From NCBI GenBank assembly GCA_944739405.2, contig OX123205.2:35298475-35362474 (forward strand): a DNA stretch of 64,000 nt. Direction: 5' to 3'. Position 1 is the first letter of the stretch. Every line of letters starts with the position of its first letter. Below the pieces are notes generated by a model, which was not told the origin of the DNA, ran no database searches, and was given only the letters and a program-made list of their open reading frames with translations. Of this stretch, positions 53,597 through 63,902 are shown in pieces. This DNA is from Euclidia mi (lineage: Eukaryota; Arthropoda; Insecta; Lepidoptera; Erebidae). Both the position numbers and the translations under genes were made by a program.

Positions 53597-55250
53597 TACA
53601 TACATACATACATAGACTCACGCCTGTTTCCCGGAGGGGTAGGCAGAGACTACGGAAAGCCATTTGCAACGATCCTGACATATCTCTCTTGCTTCATTCA
53701 CTCCCATCAGATTCCTCATGCATGCTCTTCTGTTCAGGGTACTTCTAACCTACCCTGTTTTTATGATGTCTCAAACATCTGTTTTTAGAATGTCTTCAAT
53801 CTGGTCAGAGAACGTTCGCCTAGGTCTTCTCCTTCGTTCTCTCCCATCCACACTTGCCTTATATATCTGCTTGGTCAGTCTTTTGTCATCCATCCTCTCC
53901 ACGTGCCCAAACCACCTTAGCATACCTTTCTCGATGCTTGTCACTACATTTTCCTTTACCCCACAACACTCTCTTATCACACAATTCTTTACTCTGTCAG
54001 TCAAAGACACACCATACATACTTCTCAGTCCTCTCATTTCTACAGCATTTATTCTACTTTCATGACTCTTCTGCCATACCCAACTTTCACTACCATACAT
54101 AAGTGTAGGTACCAACACCCCTCTATGCACAGCCAAACGTGCCTTTTTGGATACATTATGACTGTTCATAAAAGCCTTCAAAGCTCCATTCACCCTATTA
54201 CTTGCATTAACTCTTCTTTCAATATCTTCTTCATTCTTACTATTCCTAGTAAACAGCGTACCTACCTAAATACACAAAATCATTCACTTGTTCCACTCGT
54301 TGTCCATCGATCATAACATTACAAGCCGTAACACATTCCTCCTTTGCAAAAACCATAATGTTCGTCTTGCTCACATTCACTTTCATTCCTTTTCTCCCTA
54401 AAGAACCATGCATGATTGTTACCATCTCCTGCAACTCCTCCGCTGAAGACGCAAGTATTACCTGATCATCAGCATAAAGGAGGCATTTGACGAGTAACCC
54501 ATTCATCCTTAATCCACAGTCACTATCTTTCAAATCTTGCAAATAACTGTCCATGAAGAGGTTGACAGCCACGGCGACGCTACACATCGCTGTCTAACAT
54601 CTGTCTCAATGGTAAACCAGTCAGTGTACGACTCGTTTATCCTCACACAAGCTCTGGAATCTTCATAAAGGGATTTCAGAGCTCGTATGAGGCTGCTGTT
54701 CACCCCATACATCGACAGTACCGACCACATTTCATTCCTCACCACTTTATCGTAAGCCTTTTCCAAATCCACGAATGCACAATAGACCTTTTGACCTTTG
54801 GCCAAGAATTTCTCGGCTATGCACCGCAAGGAAAATACTTGATCCGTGCACCCCATACCCTTTCGGAATCCCGCTTGTACATCCCATATTTTCTTGTCGG
54901 TTACTTCCATAACTCTTTCAATCTACTGATTGAAAGAGTTATGGAAAATTGTATGCTAAGGTACTCCTTAGCATACAATTTTCCATAAATGCTGAGAAGG
55001 CTAATGCTTCTATAGTTCTTGCAGTCTTGTTGCGAGCCTTTTCCCTTATAAAGAGGCACAACTACAGCTGTAGCCCAGTTGTCAGGTACTCGGCCGGTGC
55101 TCCAACACAAGTTAAACAAGCGCTGCAGCTGACCAAATATGATGCCCTGTCCAGCCTTCAGCATTTCAACTGTAATCCTATCATATCCTGCAGCCTTACC
55201 TTATATCATTCTTACCAGCGCCTTCATAATCTCACCTACTAAGTTTGATA
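53597..55250 (-). pseudogene. LINE ORF2 (RTE/Proto2-like), 5'-truncated
   Basis: On the minus strand from 55250: GKAAGYDRITVEMLKAGQG, TAVVVPLYKGKGSQQDCKN, YRSISLLSIYGKLYAK, a palindromic disruption (54907-54986), then DVQAGFRKGMGCTDQVFSL, YCAFVDLEKAYDKV (motif A), DVRQRCVASPWLST (motif B with G to R change), a frameshift, CLLYADDQVILAS (motif C), GMKVNVSKTNIMVF (motif D), and the family's conserved C-terminal part (YGSESWVWQKSHESRINAVE, RWFGHVERMDDKR, RRRRPRRTFSDQIEDI). The 3' end carries TATG repeats at 53597-53613. No endonuclease remains. The clade is judged from motif style only. Confidence 0.85.
54907..54986. repeat. Double palindrome with identical TACT loops
   Basis: Hairpin 1: arms 54907-54923 and 54928-54944 (17 bp, perfect), loop TACT. 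Hairpin 2: arms 54941-54961 and 54966-54986 (21 bp, perfect), loop TACT. It interrupts the LINE ORF between GKLYAK and ERVMEVTDKK. Confidence 0.95.
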
Positions 55251-55432
55251 AATGTTGTTGAAATGACTAACCACTTCACTAACCAATGTTTTAGTGCTTA
55301 GTAACCGTGACTGTTAAGCTGGAGGTAGGGGCCTCGATTACGAGTGAAAACAAAAAAATCAATAACGATATTCGTTCCATCCTTTACAGCCTTCCTTAGT
55401 TTACTGATAAACTTCCTGTACAAGTCAAAAGG
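55251..55432. other. Spacer between LINE and GC-rich retroposon
   Basis: No feature recognised. 'ttagtgcttagtaaccgtgactg' lies near 55288. Confidence 0.35.
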
Positions 55433-55447
55433 AGGTAATCCTCCTAT

Positions 55448-56022
55448 CCCTCCTGTGGGATCTTCACTTTGTCGTCATGGGGAGCTCTAGTAATCGTGGG
55501 TTGGACACCCACGATGAAGCTAATTGGGATCCCGGGAGTGGAGGCTCCACGTGGGCTTGGAGGGGGCCTGCGCAGTATACGTCTAAGGGTGCGGGTGCGG
55601 TGGACAGTCCTGTCTGTCCCTCGCAGTCGGGTGCGATCGCGGCAGGAGAGGCGTGTCGGTGTTGCATTGCCGCGCACCCTATCTCCCGCGACGAAATAGG
55701 GGCGCACCATACAATGCGTTGTGGTGGGGCCGCAGAGGAAGAGGAGATGCGGTGTTGGCAGGTTGCCGTCCTCACTATCCTCTGCGGCCGCTGGGTGTGT
55801 TGGCGGCGGAGCCCATCAACTTCACCCGCCGCCAAGGAGGTTGTGGCCTTCGGGCTATCCACCGGGGTGCCAGGGTAGAATGCTAACGCGACCCCCTGGC
55901 GTCCCAAAATGGCGTAGAAGTATGCGTTGCACTCCAGCCATCCAGACCCACTCCCCGCTTCTCATCCTGCGGGGGTAAGCGTAAATGCATTTACACAGCG
56001 AGAAAAAAAAAAGAAAAGAAAA
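55448..56022 (+). mobile_element. GC-rich retroposon, copy 2, 575 bp, with 15-bp TSD
   Basis: Flanked by perfect AGGTAATCCTCCTAT duplications (55433-55447 and 56023-56037). The 5' ~400 bases match copy 1 at 39114 (GTGGGATCTTCAC start, CTCCACGTGGGCTTGGAGGG, GGGTGCGGGTGCGGTGG, CGCGGCAGGAGAGGCG, GAGGAAGAGGAGATGCGG). After about 55850 the sequence is different (CCGGGGTGCCAGGGTAGAAT ... CATCCTGCGGGGGTAAGCG) and ends in an A-rich tail. No protein supported despite open frames. Confidence 0.88.
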
Positions 56023-56132
56023 AGGTAATCCTCCTATAGTGATTAAAGCGTAGCCGTAGTAGCGTAGTACATGGTGTGTTGTGTGCCATAAGTTTCGATA
56101 GTGAGTTTTTTATCTCTTAGCAATGTTACTAT

Positions 56133-56252
56133 GTATTTGCTTCGTCTATTTTTTTAAATCGCCTCTTACGACACCCACGCGGCCCAGTATGAAATAGGGT
56201 AGTGTCATTAGTATTCTTAATCCGTTAGCTGTATAGATATGACATTCACAAA
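56133..56252 (-). repeat. Repeat fragment (TCGCCTCTTACGACACCCAC block)
   Basis: Complement of the fragment at 33372-33489. 'tattcttaatccgt' links it to 9736-10030. A common old retroposon piece. Confidence 0.5.
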
Positions 56253-57124
56253 TAATAAAATCGAAAAAAAAAAACAAATTCTCAGAAGTACACAATTTAA
56301 CATCTCTTACCATGACAGTGAACTTCAAGAATTCACACAAACATGATGCCAATAAAGTATTAAATATAAACACATAAAACGTCAGGAAACACGCAACGTT
56401 TCACCGAGCCCATTCAATCTTTCAACCCGTCAATCTGAGCCATTCACTACCTCATTTATTTGTTTATTCACCACAAATGGCGGCCAGAAAAACTTCAACG
56501 AAACATATAAGAAAGGTTCAGTAAGTAAATTTCAATAAAAGTCAAACAGATGTTTTTACGGGGTGGCATAATAAAATAGGGTGAAATAAAGGCTACATAT
56601 CTCAGGAATGGATTCAGGTCCTAATCAGGCGTCTCAGCCGAACCGGGCACCCTTTTCAACCCACACGCGATACGCCAAGATGGCCCTTATCTAATACCCT
56701 CTGTGAGACTGGAGTGATGAACAAATAAAGTAGGCATTTGCTTTGACATGTGTACAGAGCGACTAAAATGTTTATGGCTATCAAATGGAATAAAGATCTC
56801 ATAAATAATAACACAAAGTACAGTGGTGTTAATAAATTGATGTAGGTACCTTGGGGGTCCTATCACGGACACTAACCAACAGAAGGAGGACAAAATTGAA
56901 CTGATGCAAAACTTGGACACTAAGGGTGACAGAGAAAGAGAAACTCTTAGTTACGGAAAGAAAGATATTGAAACAGATTCGGGGATTTCTGGGACCAAAA
57001 ATAAGAGAGAATGTAGAACAAAAGCTGCCCGACTTTTATGCCCACGATCGTGCCCTGAAGGGAGTATATCTAGAGCAATAGAGTTATAGGCAACGGAATA
57101 CAGGCTGGTATATTAGGTTTCGAG
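56253..57124. other. No recognised gene
   Basis: No supported feature. Short frames near 56687-57089 lack motifs. Confidence 0.35.
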
Positions 57125-57400
57125 TTCAAAACCACTCACGGTGCACACCACTTACTTTTCGAAGATAAGTGCAGATTAAATTGTTAATTATTGCTTGTTT
57201 AGCAAGCAGAGGAAAACATCGAGAACTGTGTCTCTGAGAGTTCTTTACAGTGTCCTTGAAAGGCAAGAGAAGTCTGCCAACTTGCACTTTGCCAGCTTGG
57301 TGGACTATGGAATAACCATTCTCATAATGAATCTGTATCCAGCAGTAAAACAAGTTATAAAAGGAGCTGATGAAGCCGGTGATGAGATTATACCCTATTC
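57125..57400 (+). mobile_element. SINE2 variant A, diverged
   Basis: TTTCGAGTTCAAAACCAC (B box), GTGCACACCACTTACTTTTC linker, AAATTGTTAATTATTGCTTG, GAGGAAAACATCGAGAACTG, GTCTGCCAACTTGCACTTTG and GGTGGACTATGGAATAACC follow the canonical order. Confidence 0.75.
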
Positions 57401-57861
57401 GACAAATCAGGTTACCACGTGACATCAGGTAGGCCTCTGGATTTTTTATCATAAAGTAACAAACCGTAATTGCAAATGAAAGCCGTGTACTGTTTAATTT
57501 TACGTCTTCATTTTTCAATTAGAGCTTGGTACAGCTGTGTAAATGACATATAATTTGATAACGGCGGGCCCCAAATACAGAACAAATGGACCGAATGATT
57601 GAACGAAAGTTAATCGTGTTAATTAGTATAATGCAGTACGGATGAGCGGCCCGCATCATTAATTTATTTAATTTATGAAAGGTTTTTAAATTCATTAATT
57701 TGTTTGCTTGTTTATATTAAGTATTTGTTTCTATGCGCAGTTCCTGGAGTCGGTTACCGTCATAAAAGCATAATATGTGTGATATTCTGATGTATTTAAG
57801 TTATATTAATTCAAAGAATTTTTTTCGTTTAAAATAATAACAGCTCAGGATCGGTCTATGT
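57401..57861. other. No recognised gene
   Basis: GATGAGCGGCCCGCA at about 57643 also occurs at 2949, just outside the left inverted arm, hinting at a further fragment of that repeat. Otherwise unassigned. Confidence 0.35.
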
Positions 57862-57922
57862 GGAGAGACTTGGAGAGGCCTATGTCCAGCAGTGGACGTC
57901 TTTTGGCTGATATGATGATTTA
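57862..57922 (+). mobile_element. Truncated retroposon 3' end
   Basis: GAGAGGCCTATGTCCAGCAG and GACGTCTTTTGGCTGATATG then ATGATTT, as at 19748-19816. No duplication identified. Confidence 0.65.
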
Positions 57923-57968
57923 AATAATTATTACATACTAAATTATTTATTTTATTTATATTTATATA

Positions 57969-58290
57969 CAGGTTGTAAACAGACCCTTAACGGAAACTGA
58001 AATCCCATGTTGACACCACCTTCGGCATCATACCTGGGAAATTACTGGTTCAGGAGATATAAAGACTCAAAGTTAGTATGGATTTTTTTAATTAGGTACA
58101 AAATCGATGCATTTACCCCGCCAATATGTTCTTTAGATGCCTTACACGGACGCGCTTTTAATTGCGGTTTAAAAAAATGTGAAATATTAAAAAAAAATCG
58201 TTTCCCAGGTATTATTTTTGGTTAGTATGACTTGGCATGATGTCCACAACAAGTATACATCGGCTTGGTGCTGGGTCTTGTGACACCCTG
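57969..58290. mobile_element. MITE, same family as 772-1199, 322 bp
   Basis: Ends CAGGTTGTAAACAGACCC and GGGTCTTGTGACACCCTG, with TA at 57967-57968 and 58291-58292. Internal blocks (GCATCATACCTGGGAAATTA, GACTTGGCATGATGT) match copy 1 in reverse. Its right TA is directly followed by the TA of the mariner-like element. Confidence 0.85.
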
Positions 58291-58294
58291 TATA

Positions 58295-58958
58295 CAGGTT
58301 GGCGCAAAAGAAATGACCCTATTTGGTTCAGCTCCAAGCGAGTATTCTGCTTATTGACATACCCCGAGAGATGGAAATGCGCTTCGTCACTCATAATAAA
58401 TTTTCAAGAAAAATTATCTTCTTCAAGGTTGAGGTTTATGACGCACTGGCTGTACTCTAGACGACCTCGGTGATCAGTAGGCAGCAGTTGATGTGTCATC
58501 TGAGTTTTATACGGAAACATCTTCAATTCTTTGACCTAAATACGCTGCAGAGTCCGCTTGGAGATCCCCAATTGCGTGGCCTGTCGCCTCGTTCATATTT
58601 CTGGACACTTTGCCACATTTTCGCGCATAGCTTCAATATTTTAAGCTGAACGGTCTGTTCTTGGTCTGCCAGACTTACGTCTATCCAATGTTGAGCTTCG
58701 AGGCGTGTGACAAAGCGTCGAATAGTGCGACCAACTGGTGCCGGACGGTGGCGAAATCGACGACGAAATTCACGTTGTGTTTTTATCACTAAAAACATTG
58801 ACACGATTATTCCACATTCTTGGGGAGTAAAGCGGTCCATGGTTATTTTTAGTGAATTTAACATTTGATTACTACAACATTTTCAATATCAGAATGACAG
58901 GAGATGTCATAAAAAATATAAGGAACTTTTATAGGTTGATTACTTTTGCGCCATCTTG
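58295..58958 (-). mobile_element. Deleted Tc1/mariner-like element, 664 bp
   Basis: Terminal inverted repeats CAGGTTGGCGCAAAAG (58295) and the complement of CAAGATGGCGCAAAAG (ending 58958), flanked by TA at 58293-58294 and 58959-58960. It encodes part of a transposase on the minus strand. Confidence 0.9.
58345..58864 (-). pseudogene. Transposase fragment, N-terminal HTH and first Asp
   Basis: The N-terminus (FTPQECGIIVSMFL then EFRRRFRHRPAPVGRTIRRF) is the helix-turn-helix region I recall as DUF4817-type in insect Tc1-like transposases. After frame breaks near 58560-58720, the sequence YKTQMTHQLLPTDHRGRLEY leads to IMSDEAHFHLSGYVNKQNTR, which holds the first catalytic Asp. It then runs straight into the left terminal repeat. 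The second and third acidic residues and the C-terminus are deleted, so the element is non-autonomous. Confidence 0.8.
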
Positions 58959-58960
58959 TA

Positions 58961-59504
58961 CAGCAACGAAGAGTGGACAACAACAGCTCTCAATAACGAG
59001 AGGTGGACAGAGGGTAGGTAGGTCTTTGCACCGCAGTGGGACAGGTTAGGCTGCAAATAATAATAATATACAACAAAATAACACTACTTATATAACTACA
59101 CTTTGCCAAACTATAAAAACTAAATAAGTAACAATAATTGCAAAGTTGTATCAAAATCCAAAAAGTCTCGATTTAATTATACAAGAAATAAGTAGAAATT
59201 GGCGAAGTTCAGTTTCTAGAATTTTGTTTATAATACTTGTTTATTTACATGTAGACTTAATAAAAGCCTATGAAAATCCGTGGCTTCAAGTCATACGTAT
59301 TTATTAATATACGTAAATATTAATAGAAAATGCGAAGAAAATAAGGGGTGTCTGAACTTTTACCCGATCTTTTATTTATCATGAATTCATGAAGTTTAAT
59401 AATTATTGGGTTTCTTTCTAAAGTCACTTATAACTTTTTAAAACACAATTGAAGATTCGTGGGTATTTTGTGAACTGAATTTTATTACTTTCATTTAAAG
59501 AACA
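58961..59504. other. No recognised feature
   Basis: AT-rich, no gene supported. 'gtaggtaggtctttgcaccgcagtggga' near 59013 resembles a SINE2 end. Confidence 0.35.
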
Positions 59505-59739
59505 GCTTATGTTTAGCCCTGTGTATAATCTGTCCCACGACTAGGCACAGACCTCCTATCACTATATGAAGATTTATGTAATAGTTCTCCACTCACGCCA
59601 AATGAAGAAAGAAAATAGTATTTACCATAAAAGAAAGGAAGGGCATGGAAGAGCAAGTGATATGTCTTTTGTTTGCCATGGTATCTTCTTTTAATATTTA
59701 GTAAGCTATAATAAAACAATATAATATATTCCGGATACT
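59505..59739 (-). repeat. Possible SINE2A 3' remnant, otherwise unassigned
   Basis: CTGTCCCACGACTAGGCACA then CCTCCTATCACTATATGAAG resembles antisense CCAGCAGTGG...GAGGCC...TGAGAAG. Strongly diverged. Confidence 0.35.
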
Positions 59740-59978
59740 GCTGCCGGGGTCCAATGGATAGCGCTTGGGTCTGTTGATTTCGAGGTCGATTCCCGGGTCA
59801 GGCAAAAGTATTATTGAGTTTTTCCTAATTCTCAGTAGTAGCGCGGAATCTAGCAATGGGCCCGGTAATTTCCATATTAGTATATTATCTATGCCCGGTA
59901 ACATTGCATGCCTGGGTGTAATAGTGTCATATTACATGCCTACTTCGTCAGAAATACAGGCGTGATGAAATAAAAAAA
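59740..59978 (+). mobile_element. SINE1, diverged
   Basis: GCTGCCGGGGTCCAATGGAT head, GAGGTCGATTCCCGGGTCAG B box, TTCTCAGTAGTAGCGCGGAA body and AATACAGGCGTGATG end, then A run. Confidence 0.8.
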
Positions 59979-60389
59979 AAACTATATTTGAACATGAGAC
60001 CCACTGCGTAGTAGTCTGTAAGTCTCAATATTAGGCTTAAGTACTCGTATCTGTTCATGCTTATGTAGCAAACATAATTATATAAGCATTATTATTATAT
60101 GCTTTTATTGAATAAAACGCCCACCTACGGACATCTATGAGGGATATCCATTCTCCGTCGCGTCGTAGCTCCTAGTGACACTTGTAAGAAAAGATTTAAT
60201 TTGACACGTTTTCTTTCCTTCACAAAAAGGAAGCCGACCATTGTTAGAACCCTTCCCTCTAAGAACGGTTCTTGTTGTACTCTAATGAATTAATACTTCA
60301 ATTGAAATAGATGGTAAAGTGGAGTTTTGTACATGGTGGAAGAGAAAGTCGGATTTTTATAGTAAACTTCTACTACTAATTAAGCTCTG

Positions 60390-60655
60390 ATTAACAGTGA
60401 TAGTCCAGTGGAGAGATTATCAAAATGCTACGCAGAGTGTCTCGAGTTCAAACCCACGGCTTACAACATGGAACAGAAAATAAGTTCGCATATTACTGCC
60501 ATATCATTTCGAAGTTATGTATAAATTAAATTGTTAATTATGGCCTTCTTAAAGGTGAAGTATTAAAATCAAGAGGAAACCTGCATGCTACGGCCCATTC
60601 CTATTCATAGTGTTAAGAGGCCCGTGCCTAGTAGGCTGCTTTAATATGGCTCTGA
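60390..60655 (+). mobile_element. SINE2 variant A, diverged
   Basis: CAGTGATAGTCCAGTGGAGA head, CTCGAGTTCAAACCCACGG B box, ATTTCGAAGTTATG, TTGTTAATTATGGCC, GAGGAAACCTGCATGC and AAGAGGCCCGTGCCTAGTAG, in canonical order with deletions. Confidence 0.7.
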
Positions 60656-61396
60656 TATTATCTATTATTATATTTAAGTTTTGTATCTCTTTGATATTGA
60701 TAACTGCAAACGTTTCTTTTGACTACCTACCGTAAGTATAAAAAATAAAAATCTAACAGCTTTATAGTTATTTATAAACCTAAAAGTAATAAACTTTTGA
60801 AATGTAATGCCCATAGTTACGATTTACCCTTTTTCGCAACACTTATTCCTAATCAGTACAATAAACAATTTTAAAAGTTCGATTCAAGGAGGAGCTTTTC
60901 AATTTCTGAAAGTTTTCTAAGGTGCGCAGCATGACTTAACCACATCATTATTTTCAAACATTATAGGTACTCACAAAAACTTCAGTCGTATTTTACGCTT
61001 AGAACTGTCGATGGTAGCTAAAAATTCTTTCAACTAAAAACCGGCGTCGTAGGAAAAAACGCAAAAATTCAGTGTATTCTTCGTAATCGGTTTTTAATGA
61101 AGATTTACTGACTTTAAGAACAGTATTTGTTAGTAGATGAAATACTAAAAGATGGATTGGGTCAGGTGTGTTTGTCTTCCCATGAAAGACTTTGATGGAA
61201 ATATTTAATGACTTGTTCCTTAAAGGGATTACTCTGCCACTGGCTTTCACCGAGGAAATTTTGTGGGCTTTGTGCTTTTAAGAAATGCGCAATTTTAATT
61301 ATAAGAAGTAAACGTTATTATTTGAATAAAAATTTCGTGGTTATTAACATTTTAAATTGTCCTACGGAAGGTACACCACGTTATTTTGTTTTAATT
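60656..61396. other. No recognised gene; one open minus frame
   Basis: An 83-codon minus frame at 60999-61250 (FHGKTNTPDPIHLLVFHLL, TDYEEYTEFLRFFLRRRF) has a less AT-driven composition than most chance frames here, but I recognise no family. Confidence 0.3.
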
Positions 61397-61413
61397 ATCT
61401 GGTTAGATTAAGA

Positions 61414-61757
61414 AGCAGCGATAGCCTAGTGGAGAGACTGACGGACTGCCACGCAGAGAGACTCTCTGCGTGGCAGTCCGTCAATCTCTCCACGGGTTCG
61501 AATCTACGGCGCGCACCAATGACTTTTCGAAGTTATGTGTGTATTCAATTGCTAATTATCGCTTGCTAACGAACGAAGGAAAACATCGTGAGGACACCTG
61601 CATGTCAGAGAGTTCTCCATAATGTTCTCGAAAGACATGTGAAGTCTGCCAACCCGCACTTGGCCAGCGTGGTGGACTATGGCCTTACCCTTCTCAATGA
61701 GAAGAGGGCCGTGCCCAGCAGTGGGGCAGTTTATATACAGTGCTGATGATGATGATG
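61414..61757 (+). mobile_element. SINE2 variant A, complete, with 12-bp TSD and folded head
   Basis: Target duplication ATCTGGTTAGAT at 61397-61408 and 61758-61769 (similarity extends to AAGA with a one-base gap). Head AGCAGCGATAGCCTAGTGGA, B box GGGTTCGAATCTACGG, linker GCGCACCAATGACTTTTCGA, AATTATCGCTTGC, GGAAAACATCGTGAGGACAC, GGTGGACTATGGCCTTACCC and CCAGCAGTGGGGCAG, ending in GATGATGATGATG. The anticodon-arm region is replaced by an inverted duplication (61429-61493). Confidence 0.93.
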
Positions 61758-61769
61758 ATCTGGTTAGAT

Positions 61770-62167
61770 AAGAGTAATAGGACCACGCGTCGCAACTGGG
61801 ATAATGCTAGGAGAATGAGTTGGGATTTGTTTTGTAAAGGACTCGGGCAAGTTTTTAGTTCCTGTTTTTTTCTGATACATGAGAATGGCCATGTAGGAGG
61901 CCCATAGGCAGTCTAAAACTCCAAAGCCGTTGGCCACACTCTCACATGAAAAAGAAACTGTGTACTTTTGTCTATTATGATTACAGATACACTTCAAAAC
62001 TAACATTTTATAGCTACTTTTCATTTAATCTGGACAGTGTCATTTAGCAATAGTTTCAGGAACTAGTCATGCAATAAAAACATTCTACATTTCACTCAAA
62101 ATGGTCACAATTGGTTTTGAATATTTGTTTAGTTTTTAATATTTTGTAAGTAATGGTTTATTATGTA
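61770..62167. other. No recognised feature
   Basis: An 86-codon minus frame (61764-62024) has no recognised motif. Confidence 0.35.
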
Positions 62168-62345
62168 GGTTACTAGATGTAGCCCGCGGTTTCACTCACG
62201 TTATTTTTGGCATCTCAACAACAGTGCCAACCACCAGGTCAAATTACAGCTTATATGTAAAACCCTACAAAGTTCTCTACTTGCTAGTGAAAGTCGCATT
62301 ACAATCTGTTCAGCCATTTCAGAGAATAGCCCGGGCAAACTGAAA
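62168..62345 (-). repeat. Short interspersed repeat, antisense
   Basis: TACTAGATGTAGCCCGCGGT is the complement of the CCGCGGGC...CTAGTA end seen at 9080. 'ctgttcagccatttcagaga' is an internal block common in this repeat. Confidence 0.6.
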
Positions 62346-62476
62346 GACCGCAGACAAAATGTTTAAAACAGGTTGTTAATTACTTGCACTTGTAAACATA
62401 GTTATATTGAATTTACAGACAGATGTGTACATAAATTTTATTTATGAGTATATGGATGAATAGGTTTGTATGACAG

Positions 62477-62530
62477 GCCTATGTCCAGCAGTGGACGTCT
62501 TTCGGCTGATGTGATGATAACGATGTATAG
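62477..62530 (+). mobile_element. Truncated retroposon 3' end
   Basis: AGGCCTATGTCCAGCAGTGG, ACGTCTTTCGGCTGATGTGA then TGATAACGATG. Same end as at 19748 and 57862. Confidence 0.7.
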
Positions 62531-63004
62531 ATTTCAACCATCGCCAAAAAAAGAGGAAGTTCTCAATTTAATTGTTTCATTTTTATTTGTATGTTTGTAA
62601 TCCCAGAACTCCGTCATGCATTAAGCGATTTCGAGATAATTTTTTTGGAAATATATGATTCCCGTTTCGTCCCATCCAATTTTGAGAAAGAAACGTGAGG
62701 TCGGTTTTAGTTGAAATTTTAATTGATAGTTTTTACGTCCGTGTACGGGAAATCGGATTCCGATCTAAGACATACTCAGTCAGTAATATCGAACTTCACT
62801 TTATCTCTATAACACGTCGGTGGATCAGCTATTCTTCTTATGGGTAGTTGGCTACGCTTCATCGTGGCCAGATCTGTATATATTATACCCATTGATAAGC
62901 ACGGATTTCTTAGGGTGAAAATGCATATTAAAATAAATGCATTGTATTATATAAGCACACTGAATAAAAATACCCGGACTCAAAACAACAATTTGTGAAT
63001 CAAA
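62531..63004. other. No recognised feature
   Basis: No gene supported. Confidence 0.35.
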
Positions 63005-63100
63005 GTATTGTTTCGAGAGGGGATTGAACCTACTTCATTCGGCACAGTGCCAGCAGGTGATCACTTAATCCACTATCATATGCCCCCAGGCATGCACGGT
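63005..63100 (-). mobile_element. tRNA-like SINE head, unassigned family
   Basis: On the minus strand, GCATATGATAGTGGATTAAG (A box) and GTAGGTTCAATCCCCTCTCG (B box) with near-tRNA spacing. The anticodon arm does not fold well, so a tRNA gene is unlikely. Confidence 0.6.
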
Positions 63101-63902
63101 ATTTGTTATATCTTCATTATGGTTGCAATTTATCTGTAACAAAAATATATGTATAAGTAAAACCAGTTGTCTGGTTCTATAAGGCATGTATTTAATGCGG
63201 CGACTAAGTATTACTAAAGCGAATACAAGTTTCATAAATAATAAGAGTGGGTACCATTTGGGTTTATAATGGATTGGCAGCTAATAAGGAGTATCGTAAT
63301 AAGTAAAATGAAGCATATTAATATGTCAGTAATAAGCTTCGTTTTAATTTAAACTAGCAGCATATTTTTTTTGGGAACTGAATTAGTATCTAAGCGGAAA
63401 CTTGATGATGAACAAAAAAATAGAAAATGGACATTCATAAGTAATACAAATTTTAATATTTGGCAAATGATTTTGTCTTAAATGAAGTGTTTCGTATAAG
63501 TAAATAAGACGCTTCAGTCTTTTTAGCCAAGTTGACGGAGCCCTGCTTCGCAGGGCTCCTATTTTTGGGTACAGGGTTTCAAGAAAACCTAACATAACCT
63601 ACCTACTAACATTATTTGTCACCAAGTCATTATTTATAGCTCCTCGGCTATTATTTCAATTGACTTGTATAGTTTATTTGCTACCTAAACGCAGCTGCTA
63701 GTTTTAAGTTTTTATTACACCCCTAGTTTTGAATCTTATTTAATATAATAGTCGCGAAAATATTTAATCGCTAGTTAGATCATTTAATCCCTCCATTGAA
63801 TTCGAAAATTCAATTAACGACTTCACAATTTATAATGTCTGGTAATCAATATTAGATTCAATTATGACGACAATTTATTATAAGTTAAACACTTCTGAAC
63901 TA
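63101..63902. other. No gene; one perfect hairpin
   Basis: 63537-63559 forms GGAGCCCTGC, loop TTC, GCAGGGCTCC. It stands out from AT-rich surroundings. No coding sequence is supported. Confidence 0.5.

Noticed and set aside
55464..55907. 147-codon minus and 133-codon plus frames
   Set aside because: Same reason: GC-rich retroposon open on both strands, no recognised domain.
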